This document shows, piece by piece, positions 1 through 7,579 of a stretch of DNA of 64,000 bases. The position numbers and the translations under genes are program-made. The DNA is from Bacillota bacterium. Its GTDB lineage: Bacteria > Bacillota > Clostridia > Saccharofermentanales > Fastidiosipilaceae. The notes under the pieces are model-generated. The model saw only the letters and a program-made list of their open reading frames with translations, was not told the DNA's origin and made no database searches. How positions within the stretch are numbered: the stretch's first letter is position 1; every line of letters begins with the position of its first letter. The DNA lies in the NCBI GenBank assembly GCA_030057555.1, contig JASGUU010000020.1, positions 69,286-133,285 on the forward strand. Direction: 5' to 3'.

Positions 1-1370
1 AGGTTTTCCTGACAGTCGGCGTCGCCGCGAAAGTCGCCGGGGCGGTCCGTGAGGCTGCGGACGAGACGCTCGCGCAGGGCAGCGATCCCGCCGTCGGCGA
101 CTGCGAGGCCGACCGCGCCGGCGTGGCCGCCGAACTCCAGCAGAAGATCCGCGGCCGTGGCCACGAGGGCGTAGAGGTCGCCGACCTCTCCTCCGGCACG
201 GCCGGAACCACGCCAGCGTTCCGGAGACTCCGGGTCGGGGGCGAGGGCGATTACCGGACAGGCGTATGCCCCGGCGAGGCGGGCGGCGAGGAGACCCAGG
301 ATGCCGACATGCCAGCCGGGATCGGCGACCAGCAGCAGGGGCTCGGCGAGCTGCTGCGGCTGCCGGGCCAGACCGGCCTCCACCGTGGCCCGTGCCTCGA
401 GTTCGAGCTGACGCCGCTCGGCGTTACTCGCCTCGAGCTCCGCCGCAATCGGCAGCGCCTCCGTCAGCGACCCGGCCAGCAGCAGGTCGAGTGCCCGCTG
501 CTGGCGGCCCAGCCTGCCGGCCGCGTTGATGCGCGGCGCTATGGTCCAGGCCAGATCACGGGCCGTCAGTTCATCGGGGTTGCTTCTGGTCTGCTGCAGC
601 AGGGCAGCCAGTCCGTAGCCGGGATCCCGGCGCAGCTGTTCCAGACCCATGCGCACGAGATCGCGGTTCTCATCAACCAGCGGCATCTGATCCGCGACCG
701 TGCCGATCGCTGCATAGCCGAGTCCAAGTTCCCAGAGTTCATCCTGTCCGAGGGCCAGCGAGAGGGCCCAGGTCAGTTTCAGCGCCACGGCGGCGCCGGA
801 GAGCTCGCGCTGCACACCCTGCTGGTCCTCACGCTGCGGATTGACAACGGCATGGCAGACCGGCAGTTCGGGACCGGGCAGATGGTGATCGGTGATGACC
901 ACCGGAATCCCAAGTGCCTCGATGCGCGCCACCATCTCGAGGTCGCGGACGCCACAGTCACAGGTGATCAGGGCCGAGGCGCGGGCCTCCAGCGCCGTTT
1001 CCAGAGCCCGTTCGGAGAGGCCGTAGCCCTCATCGAGGCGATTGGGAATCAGTGTTGTCACGGGTACGCCCAGGCGGCGCAGAAAACGCGTCAGGATGGC
1101 GGTGGCGGTCAGTCCGTCCGCATCGTAGTCGCCGTGGACGACGATGTTCTCGCGCAGGCGAATGGGGATCAGCAGGGTATCCACGGCCCGCTGCATGTCG
1201 AGCAGGAGGAAGGGATCGCTCAAGGGGTTGGGGACCGGACTCAGCAGCGCCTGGATGGCCGCTGGATCCGTATACCCGCGGGCGGCCAGAACGCGCTCAA
1301 GCGGCGGTCCGTCGACAATCGTATCGCTGCGACTCGTCCAGAGCTGACCATTCACTACAACCTGCGACAC
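1..1370 (-). CDS. recJ: Single-stranded-DNA-specific exonuclease RecJ (3' end beyond window)
   Basis: Translating the minus strand gives a DHH-family exonuclease that degrades single-stranded DNA 5' to 3' during recombination and mismatch repair. About 456 residues are visible. Motif I is DYDADG near residues 81-86, a DCG motif lies near 138-140, and DHH is at about 161-163. A DHHA1-type tail follows, with GSGRAGG and then GGHAGAVG close to the window edge. The usual C-terminal OB and regulatory parts lie outside. I chose the GTG at 1370 because a strong GGAGGGGGG sits just upstream of it; the in-frame ATG at 1388 has no such site. It lies directly downstream of rpsU, separated by a hairpin terminator, so it may have its own transcript or receive readthrough. 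Family call is firm. Confidence 0.93.
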   Translation of the reverse strand, partial: MSQVVVNGQLWTSRSDTIVDGPPLERVLAARGYTDPAAIQALLSPVPNPLSDPFLLLDMQRAVDTLLIPIRLRENIVVHGDYDADGLTATAILTRFLRRLGVPVTTLIPNRLDEGYGLSERALETALEARASALITCDCGVRDLEMVARIEALGIPVVITDHHLPGPELPVCHAVVNPQREDQQGVQRELSGAAVALKLTWALSLALGQDELWELGLGYAAIGTVADQMPLVDENRDLVRMGLEQLRRDPGYGLAALLQQTRSNPDELTARDLAWTIAPRINAAGRLGRQQRALDLLLAGSLTEALPIAAELEASNAERRQLELEARATVEAGLARQPQQLAEPLLLVADPGWHVGILGLLAARLAGAYACPVIALAPDPESPERWRGSGRAGGEVGDLYALVATAADLLLEFGGHAGAVGLAVADGGIAALRERLVRSLTDRPGDFRGDADCQEN

Positions 1371-1424
1371 CTGTCTCCCCCCCTCCATGTTATATTTCTG
1401 TCCGGCCACGGTCGGCCAAATGGT

Positions 1425-1457
1425 GGCAAAAGACCCGGCGTCTCGATGGCGCCGGGT
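1425..1457 (-). terminator. Rho-independent terminator after rpsU
   Basis: An 8-bp GC stem (ACCCGGCG / CGCCGGGT at 1433-1440 and 1450-1457) with a 9-nt loop is followed on the minus strand by CTTTTGCC. It lies between the rpsU stop and the recJ start, so it ends or attenuates the rpsU transcript. Confidence 0.65.
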
Positions 1458-1501
1458 CGTACTTGGCTTCATTTCGCGGCGAAGCAGCCTGTCCAGATCA
1501 G

Positions 1502-1675
1502 TCAGCGTTTACGCTTACGCGCCGCTTCGGACTTACGTTTACGACGGACACTGGGCTTCTCGTAATGCTCACGCTTCCGAACCTCAGCGAGGACGCCGGA
1601 CCGTGCACAGGAGCGCTTGAAACGGCGCAGTGCACTGTCGAGGGTTTCATTTTCCTTGACTCTCACTTCTGTCAT
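1502..1675 (-). CDS. rpsU: 30S ribosomal protein S21
   Basis: A 57-residue, very basic protein that starts [10 protein letters not shown] and ends in an Arg/Lys-rich tail (RKRKR). The pattern of an N-terminal [15 protein letters not shown] stretch followed by [12 protein letters not shown] is the S21 signature. S21 joins the 30S subunit and helps initiation. The ATG at 1675 is preceded by a strong GAGGGGGGAGAAC ribosome binding site. Length matches the Firmicutes family (about 57-58 residues). The gene is short, ends in a terminator at 1433-1457 and is followed by recJ. Confidence 0.95.
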   Translation of the reverse strand: MTEVRVKENETLDSALRRFKRSCARSGVLAEVRKREHYEKPSVRRKRKSEAARKRKR

Positions 1676-1724
1676 GTTCTCCCCCCTCTCTCCGGCAAAG
1701 CGGTGTGATCCCGACTTCGCAATT

Positions 1725-1738
1725 TACACTAAAGTGTA
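1725..1738 (-). promoter_or_regulatory. Inverted repeat in the rpsU promoter region
   Basis: TACACT and AGTGTA form a 6-bp inverted repeat with a 2-nt spacer, about 50 bp upstream of the rpsU start. Read on the minus strand it contains TGATACACT, which fits an extended -10 element. It could be the core promoter or an operator; no convincing -35 is visible. Confidence 0.3.
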
Positions 1739-1769
1739 TCACGCTGGACTGGAGACTGTCCAGCTGTCC

Positions 1770-1806
1770 GAGTCCTCAATCCTCGAGTCCTCAAGTCCTC
1801 AAGCAG
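1770..1806. repeat. Short imperfect TCCTCAAG-type direct repeats
   Basis: Four imperfect copies of an octamer-like unit (TCCTCAAT, TCCTCGAG, TCCTCAAG, TCCTCAAG) run in a row between rpsU and the 71-bp repeat array. A related ACTCGAGTCCCCAAGTCC stretch recurs near 2412-2429. No function is evident. Confidence 0.4.
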
Positions 1807-1891
1807 TTGGGGTGTACGCCAAAATATCAGGAAACGGGTGAGCATGCCAGGGGGCGGTGGGTAAGGGAAAAAGGAGTTTGCGGACTTCAGA

Positions 1892-2104
1892 TGGTCAAAA
1901 CGAAGAGTTATCCAAAAAATAACTTGGAAAACTCGCCATCTTGACCACAAAGAGGCCGTTTCTGGTCAAAACGAGGAGTAATCCAAAAAACAATTTGGAA
2001 AACTCGCCATCTTGACCACAAAGGAGCTGTTTCTGGTCAAAACGAAGAGAAATCCAAAATACGATTTGGATTACTCGCTATCCTGACCACGAAGGGGCTG
2101 TTTC
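1892..2104. repeat. Three tandem 71-bp palindromic repeat units
   Basis: Units run 1892-1962, 1963-2033 and 2034-2104, all exactly 71 bp. Each opens with TGGTCAAAACGA and holds TTGACCA (or CTGACCA) about 50 bp later, so the outer arms are complementary. An inner arm pairs around CCAA/TTGG. The inner stem is kept although its bases change: unit 3 pairs AATCCAAA with TTTGGATT, unit 2 pairs CCAAA with TTTGG, and unit 1 pairs GAGTT and CCAA with TTGG and AACTC. That suggests selection for a hairpin. A partial fourth copy lies at 62375-62416 next to insertion-sequence remains. Confidence 0.85.
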
Positions 2105-2259
2105 TGGTCAAAGGGAGCGGCGAACCCCGGCCTTGTCTGGATCGCCTTTATCTAAAGGCACCAAAGCAGGAAAACCTGGATCGCTTCACAAGCTCCTTAA
2201 AAGCAACCAGGTCGTGTCTGTCACCTCGTCACTCGCTATTCTGTCGCGTGCCATTCACA

Positions 2260-2407
2260 TTTCAGCAGTTTGTGAGGCTGATCGCTACGCTGGCCATGGG
2301 AGAAGGGATCTTCCAAATGCCTGCAAGCAGGCTACGCTACAATTACGGTGTTTCAGGTGTTTGAGGAATGGCTCAGAAAAAGGTTTTACTCATCCCGACT
2401 AATATGA
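2260..2407 (+). pseudogene. Transposase C-terminal remnant (frameshifted)
   Basis: One frame from 2260 encodes FQQFVRLIATLAMGEGIF followed by a stretch ending RLRYNYGVSG. A one-base shift near 2352-2360 continues as VFEEWLRKRFYSSRLI and a stop at 2405. The pieces together look like the last ~50 residues of an IS4-type transposase, but the family is not certain. No upstream catalytic part is visible. The final ~50 bp are recognisably repeated at 62424-62471 beside another IS remnant, which supports a mobile-element origin. Confidence 0.4.
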
Positions 2408-2797
2408 CGTGCACTCGAGTCCCCAAGTCCACATCTCCCGGGAACAGTCCTCGCAACTGCGATGCACGAGGAGTATATCGAGAGCGCGGGTTAGAGGGAA
2501 GGCTGCAGACTGCAACCGCCTGGGCAGGAGCCGGAGCGATCCTGACCCACAAGCATGAATGCCTGCTGTTTCGAAGAGGCAGCTGAAAAGACAAGGCAAC
2601 AGCAGCCTCCTGATGCGCCAGGACTGCGAGCTGTATCAGCATTTTCCGACACAACCCGCATATTTGTCATGACGAATGCCATATGAGTGAAACAAATATT
2701 CAGCTTTCCTCCTTTCCATTTTGATCTGACCGGGTGAAGCATTCGTTTCCCCTGTAAAATACGTAAGAACCGATACATCAGCAAAGGAGGAGAAAGC
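2408..2797. other. Non-coding gap upstream of the acetyltransferase gene
   Basis: No convincing gene is present. Short open frames on both strands lack ribosome binding sites and resemble nothing known. The last 100 bp are AT-richer and probably hold the promoter of the downstream gene; an AAAGGAGG ribosome binding site lies at 2784-2791. Confidence 0.5.
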
Positions 2798-3373
2798 TTG
2801 TTGCTCATCAGAAAAGCTGCTGATTACGATAGAAGAGAGATTGCCACCTGCATCGCCAGTGCGTTTGAGAAGGACTTTTCTGCCATAAGCAAAAACACCG
2901 AGCTTGTCGCAAGTGCCCTGGAGAGTGGCATTCAGACACAGCGCTTTTATGTGGCGGTGGAGAATGAAGCCGTTATTGGGGTACTGGCCATTTCAGACCG
3001 CAACGGAAGAAGTGTATTGACTGACAACAGGGCTTTTATCAGGCACTTTGGTCTGATAAAGGGCACTATCGCAGCGATCATCTTAAAAGAAGAATGTGCA
3101 AAGCCGCTTGATTATCCGGAAACGGTTGGCTATATCGAGTTTGTCGCTGTTCTGGAGAACCATCGGAGAAGAGGCATAACTACGCAGCTGCTGTCCTTTG
3201 CCATGGCGAATGAGAAATACTCCCGCTATGAACTGGACGTCACGGATGTCAATCAGGCTGCCTTCCGCTGTTATGAGAAATACGGGTTCTCTGAATACCG
3301 AAGAGAAAAAGTCCGTCATGCCAGGCAGAAAGGCTTTCGTGAAAAGATATACATGATGTATGAGCGGCCGTGA
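2798..3373 (+). CDS. GNAT family N-acetyltransferase
   Basis: A 191-residue GNAT-fold protein that should transfer an acetyl group from acetyl-CoA to an unknown amine. The acetyl-CoA loop is visible as VLENHRRRGITTQLL near residues 115-130 (R/Q-x-x-G-x-G/A type), and the family's C-terminal DVN-x-x-A-x-x-x-Y-x-K-x-GF motif is clear (DVNQAAFRCYEKYGF). The start is a TTG at 2798 with AAAGGAGG ideally placed upstream. Base composition is lower in GC than the surrounding genes, and it follows repeat and transposase debris, so recent acquisition is possible. The substrate cannot be predicted. Confidence 0.88.
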   Translation: MLLIRKAADYDRREIATCIASAFEKDFSAISKNTELVASALESGIQTQRFYVAVENEAVIGVLAISDRNGRSVLTDNRAFIRHFGLIKGTIAAIILKEECAKPLDYPETVGYIEFVAVLENHRRRGITTQLLSFAMANEKYSRYELDVTDVNQAAFRCYEKYGFSEYRREKVRHARQKGFREKIYMMYERP

Positions 3374-3746
3374 CCTGCACCGGCGGCGGGGTTTTCCTGT
3401 TTTGCACTGCAGTTCATTAGTATGGGCGAAATGCCCCTTTATGAGAGGTGTCGAAATAAAGACCAGGTGTAAGGCATTTCTGAATAATGCCCGATTACGA
3501 TGAGACAGGCTGTCAGCTTGCCGGAGAGGTAGAACGAAACCGCATTCCAGGAATGGCGGTCATGCAGCCTGCCGAGGCGGGAAAACTTGAGCTGTCCAGT
3601 GCGCCTCACATCTCAGCTTAGTTTTTGGGAGCTGCAGGCAGGGCATGCAAACAAACACCGCAGTCCGGAGGGGCTGCGGTGTTCACTCGTGAGATCCCGT
3701 ACTGCAGAAAAGCCTGAGATGCTTCATCTGCACCTGGCGCAATGGT
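3374..3746. other. Non-coding gap between convergent genes
   Basis: Apart from the fbp terminator at 3654-3683, nothing recognisable is present. Small frames here are short, lack ribosome binding sites and show no family signature. Confidence 0.5.
3644..3683 (-). terminator. Rho-independent terminator of fbp
   Basis: A perfect 10-bp stem (AACACCGCAG / CTGCGGTGTT) with a 10-nt loop is followed on the minus strand by TGTTTGC. It lies about 65 bp past the fbp stop codon. Confidence 0.75.
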
Positions 3747-5699
3747 TCAGCGCAGGTTCTCCTTGATAAGCCCTTCCTTATAGGCCACGATAAGCTCCTC
3801 CAGATCCCTGCTCTTTTCCAGCAGCTCCTTGCCGCTGTCGGTGTCGGAAGTCAGCAGGCGTCTTTCCATGACATCCTCGATGCTGTATTTGGGCGTGTAG
3901 GACCCCATGTCGTTTTCAATCTGATCGAAGCTGTGGTGCTCGGCCAGGGCGAGGTGGTGGGAGTTGAAGATAAGGGTATAGCCGGCGATGCCGGTACGGG
4001 GCTGGTAGGCCTTGGAAATGCCGCCGTCAATGACGAAGAGCTTGCGGCCGGCTTTCACCGGACGCTCGCCGTCCTTGATTTTGACCGGCACATGTCCGTT
4101 GATGATATGGGAATGCTGATCGCTGAGGCCGAACTCGGCCAGAATCCTGTCGCAGATTTCCTCCCTCTCGGAAAGCTGGTAGTAGGGGTTATAGACCTCA
4201 CGGCGCAGCTCCTTGTCATCAACAAAGTAGTTCTCATAGGTGGCGATGCGGCTTTTGCCAAACATGGGAGATTTGGGCCCGCACCAGAGGTACCACATAA
4301 AGTCGACCGCCTCATCGTGTTCGGGCGTACCTTCCTCGCCATAATAGGCATGGGCCGTTTTGGCCGTGATGAAGTCCATCAGGGCCTTGCCGGCGAGCTC
4401 CTGACCCTTGATGTTCAGGCTGTCAAAGCTGCCGTCCTTCCGCATGGGGATGCAGCCGTGAAACAGCAGATTGCCGTTATGCACCTTATACGAAGCGCCC
4501 TTGGTATAGAGGAAGGCAACGTGGCGGTGCAGTTCCTCGGAGTGTCGGAAGGATGACTTCAGCGCCCGCAGGAGCAGCTCTTCTTCCGGGCTCAGCTTCG
4601 TGGGGTCATCCGGGTCGACAGTGGGGAAATTCGTGTCCAGCATGGGATATTCCCTGCCGTCCACCACATGCACCATGCGGCGGAAATCCGTAAAGGTAAT
4701 GCACTTGCGGTCGTCCATGCCGTACTCGGGATGCCTCTCCAGAAGCTGCGCCTCCAGCTTGAACATGAGGATCGCAATCGCCTTGTGCATCTTGGCGGCC
4801 AGATTGAGATCCACCATGTCATAGACATTTTCATCCAGAACCTTGGGGATGAAGCGCGCGCAGGGATCGTCCTTATAGACCTCCTGCGCAAACGATGAAA
4901 GCGCACGCAGGTTGAAGCTGTAGCCGTCCTCGAGAAGGTCGAAATTGTTATAGGCAATGTTCGCACGGATAACCGAACAGATGCAGACTTCACTGCCCGC
5001 CGCCGCACCCATCCATTGAATATCGTGATTTCCCCACTGGAAATCCACACGGCCGAAATCGAGCAGGGCCTCCATGATGCGGTTGGGTGCTTTGCCGCGA
5101 TCGTAAATGTCTCCGATGATATGCAGGCGATAGACAGAGACGCGCTGGATCATGTGGCAAAGCGCCTTGATGAAGCTCTCAGCTGCGTTGGCGGCAATGA
5201 TATAGGCAATGATATTGTTCCAGTAGGTCTCACGGTCGAAGTCGCCGGAGTAGGCATAGAGGAGTTCGGTGATGATCTCGGTATATTCCGGCGGCATTTT
5301 GGCGCGTATCGCCGAGCGCGCCTGTTTGGACGAGACATAGCGCAGCAGTTCGGCGAGGCGGATAATGGCAAAGCGTATCCACTCGCTGTCCAGCTGACCG
5401 CGCTCACGCAGAATATGCAGTACTTTCTCGGAGTCATAGATCAGATTGGCCAGCTGATTCTGCTCACTCTCGGTCAGGGTGTTGCCGTAGACTTCACGAA
5501 TCTTCACACGAATCGTGCCCGAGGCAGAGCGCATCAGATGGATGAAGGCGCCGGCCTCACCGTGCAGATCGGAAAAAAAGTACTCCGTGCCCTTGGGCAG
5601 GTTGCAGTAGGCGCGCAGCCGCACTATCTCACCGGTTGCCGCCTGTATGTTTGGATATTCACGAGCCAGCAGCTCCAGATATTTTCTCTTGTTGGTCAT
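3747..5699 (-). CDS. fbp: Fructose-1,6-bisphosphatase, class III
   Basis: A 650-residue cytosolic enzyme that removes the 1-phosphate from fructose 1,6-bisphosphate in gluconeogenesis. It belongs to the class III (Firmicutes-type) family, unrelated in fold to the classical enzyme and built on a metallophosphatase core. The metal-binding motifs are visible: SDLHGE at about 43-48, GDIYDRG at about 195-201 and GNHD at about 222-225, with NGHVP and GKLFVIDGG-like segments later. Length matches the family (640-670). The ATG at 5699 has GGGAGGG upstream; an in-frame upstream start at 5753 lacks this. It is a single gene ending in a strong terminator, which fits its role as a control point of sugar flux. 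Confidence 0.96.
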   Translation of the reverse strand: MTNKRKYLELLAREYPNIQAATGEIVRLRAYCNLPKGTEYFFSDLHGEAGAFIHLMRSASGTIRVKIREVYGNTLTESEQNQLANLIYDSEKVLHILRERGQLDSEWIRFAIIRLAELLRYVSSKQARSAIRAKMPPEYTEIITELLYAYSGDFDRETYWNNIIAYIIAANAAESFIKALCHMIQRVSVYRLHIIGDIYDRGKAPNRIMEALLDFGRVDFQWGNHDIQWMGAAAGSEVCICSVIRANIAYNNFDLLEDGYSFNLRALSSFAQEVYKDDPCARFIPKVLDENVYDMVDLNLAAKMHKAIAILMFKLEAQLLERHPEYGMDDRKCITFTDFRRMVHVVDGREYPMLDTNFPTVDPDDPTKLSPEEELLLRALKSSFRHSEELHRHVAFLYTKGASYKVHNGNLLFHGCIPMRKDGSFDSLNIKGQELAGKALMDFITAKTAHAYYGEEGTPEHDEAVDFMWYLWCGPKSPMFGKSRIATYENYFVDDKELRREVYNPYYQLSEREEICDRILAEFGLSDQHSHIINGHVPVKIKDGERPVKAGRKLFVIDGGISKAYQPRTGIAGYTLIFNSHHLALAEHHSFDQIENDMGSYTPKYSIEDVMERRLLTSDTDSGKELLEKSRDLEELIVAYKEGLIKENLR

Positions 5700-6079
5700 G
5701 TTCAGGCCCTCCCTGCCTTGTCTCAGCTTCGGTCGGCCCTGCCCTGCATCCATCCCGCAGGAGCGTCGGAGCCGGCTTTCTGCATGTCCTGTGTTTTTCC
5801 AGCCTGTTGTGAATGTGTGGCCTCATTTTCCTGCAGCTCAGTTCTTTTTGACAGGACCTGGCGTTATCAGATGATTACTGTTGCATAAGCGTTGAAATAA
5901 TATGGAAAGAGAATCGCCCACGATCCGGCTTCCGAACCCTGATGATGTAATGCCGGCCCGGATCGCTGCCGGGCACTGCGCAGGTTCTTTGTGACACATT
6001 ATGTAACTTTGATCATAAAGCCATGACTGGGCCATGTCAAAGCAGCGGACAGCGCTTCCCCGAACTTGCGGTCCAGCCG
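5700..6079. other. Non-coding gap upstream of fbp
   Basis: No gene is visible. The fbp promoter should be here, but no clear -35/-10 pair stands out. A near-palindrome GTGACACATTATGTAAC lies around 5990-6006. Confidence 0.4.
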
Positions 6080-7192
6080 TCAGCGTCTTCCGTGCTCCTG
6101 TACCAGCGCCATGATGTGCCGCAGACTCGTCAGCCGGCTGCCCGGATTGATCGAGCCGGCCGTCGACAGATTGACGCCGCCATAGCGGAGGCCGTCACAG
6201 CAGTCACGGATGGTCTGGCGCGTGAGCTCGCCGAGGTCGTTGCGGCTGAAGGCAAAGGGCGCGATGCAGCCGTCGATGCGGGCCCGTGGCAGGTAGCGGC
6301 GAATCTCCGGCACCAGCACGTTGGGACCGAAATTGACACCGGTCAGGTCGAGGCGGCCGAGCAGCGGCAGGAGGTGCCCCATGTCGCTGTCGGAGTGCTG
6401 GTAACGCGGATCCCCGGGATCAGGACTGTAATGGGCGAAGACGGCGCGCAGCACCGGATAGCCGAAGGCCTCGTACATCTCGGGGTTCAGCAGGCAGCAG
6501 TTGTCATCGGCAAAGCTGAAGCCGCGGACCGCAGCCGCCGGGGTTCCGGCTTCCTCATCCATGACCCGGCCCATCTCCAGAATCGCATGCGTGATCGCGC
6601 GCGCAAAACGCGCAGCCAGCTCCGCTGCGTCACAGAGAAGAAAGATCAGCTCCTCGGCCCCGTATACGGAGCAGGCGAGCGTCACCGGGCCGCGGACGTG
6701 GCGCAGCGGTTCGGGGCGAAGGCCGTACTGTTCATATAGGCGTGTCTTCTCCGCCTCCCATTCGGGCGGCAGCATGAATTCACGGAAATCCATGGTCTCA
6801 ACACGGTCCAGAACCTTCTCCAGCCCGGCGGGACTCATGATGCTGCGCTCGAGCCACTCGGTATGGTGCCGCCAGACATAGCGGCTGCCAAAGACCTCGC
6901 CGATGCGGCGGATGGCGGGAAACTGCTGTTCGCGGGGGCGGAGATTCTCGTTCAGGAGGCGGCGGCCGACGATACGCTCGGCCCTGTCGTTGTAGGCCCG
7001 GGCCCAGGCATTCATCTGCACGGGATCCGGCGTCTCCCAGGGATGCCCCCGTATGCCGAGTTCGTCGAAGACGCACTCGTGGTGCATGCGGATACCGAGG
7101 GCAACGAGGCTGCCGTCGTTGAAGGCGTTGTTCTCGTGGGCGCGTGCGTCATCGCGCCAGAACTGTTCGAGATCCAGGCCGTCGTCACACAT
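6080..7192 (-). CDS. Uroporphyrinogen decarboxylase-like (URO-D superfamily) protein
   Basis: A 370-residue protein of the URO-D/methyltransferase TIM-barrel superfamily. It shares the general layout seen in HemE-like proteins: PVTLACSVYGAEELIFLL in the middle, FADDNCCLLNPEMYEAF, then a QHSDSDMGHLLPLL segment and a C-terminal GSINPGSRL. No other heme biosynthesis genes are nearby and the HemE N-terminal substrate motif is not evident. A role as a methyltransferase-like or other non-heme member is more likely; the substrate is unknown. It is the last gene of a tight group behind alaS and the HIT gene, only 7 bp from the latter. A second member lies at 59.9-61.1 kb. Confidence 0.75.
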   Translation of the reverse strand: MCDDGLDLEQFWRDDARAHENNAFNDGSLVALGIRMHHECVFDELGIRGHPWETPDPVQMNAWARAYNDRAERIVGRRLLNENLRPREQQFPAIRRIGEVFGSRYVWRHHTEWLERSIMSPAGLEKVLDRVETMDFREFMLPPEWEAEKTRLYEQYGLRPEPLRHVRGPVTLACSVYGAEELIFLLCDAAELAARFARAITHAILEMGRVMDEEAGTPAAAVRGFSFADDNCCLLNPEMYEAFGYPVLRAVFAHYSPDPGDPRYQHSDSDMGHLLPLLGRLDLTGVNFGPNVLVPEIRRYLPRARIDGCIAPFAFSRNDLGELTRQTIRDCCDGLRYGGVNLSTAGSINPGSRLTSLRHIMALVQEHGRR

Positions 7193-7199
7193 CCGTCAG

Positions 7200-7556
7200 C
7201 TAGATCAGTCTGGGCGACAGAGGCTTTCCCCCGATGAGATGGATATGCACGTGGCCGACTGTCTGGCCCCCGTCCGGGCCGATATTCGAGATCAGCCGGT
7301 AGCCGTTCGCGAGCCCCTCGCTCTCCGCCACGGCGCGGGCGGCAACGAGCAGGGCCTCGGCGAGGGCGGCGCGCCCGGGCGCGTCCGCGAGCTCGTGGAG
7401 CGACGTGACGTGCTTCCTGGGAACGAGCAGGACGTGCGTCGGCGCGACGGGATTGAGATCTCGAAAGGCGATGATCTCCTCCGACTCGTAGACGATGTCC
7501 GCCGGGGCTTCACCTGCGGCAATGCGGCAGAAGATGCAGTTCTGATTCTGACTCAT
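7200..7556 (-). CDS. HIT family nucleotide-binding protein
   Basis: A 118-residue histidine-triad protein. The catalytic HVHIHLIGG motif is at about residues 102-110 near the C terminus and an N-terminal CxxC (CIFC) probably binds zinc, as in HinT-type members. Such proteins hydrolyse adenosine phosphoramidates and lysyl- or alanyl-AMP-like compounds. Its location directly behind alaS (24 bp) is suggestive because HinT enzymes act on aminoacyl-adenylates, but this link is inference. GGAAGGAG precedes the ATG at 7556. Confidence 0.92.
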   Translation of the reverse strand: MSQNQNCIFCRIAAGEAPADIVYESEEIIAFRDLNPVAPTHVLLVPRKHVTSLHELADAPGRAALAEALLVAARAVAESEGLANGYRLISNIGPDGGQTVGHVHIHLIGGKPLSPRLI

Positions 7557-7579
7557 ACTGGGACTCCTTCCCGGCCGGC

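Noticed and set aside
123-1565. 480-residue plus-strand frame over the recJ gene
   Set aside because: It lacks any family signature and is antisense to a clear RecJ reading frame on the other strand.
1892-2104. 71-bp repeats as a CRISPR array
   Set aside because: Units are contiguous with no unique spacers, and no cas genes are near; the units are palindromic tandem repeats.
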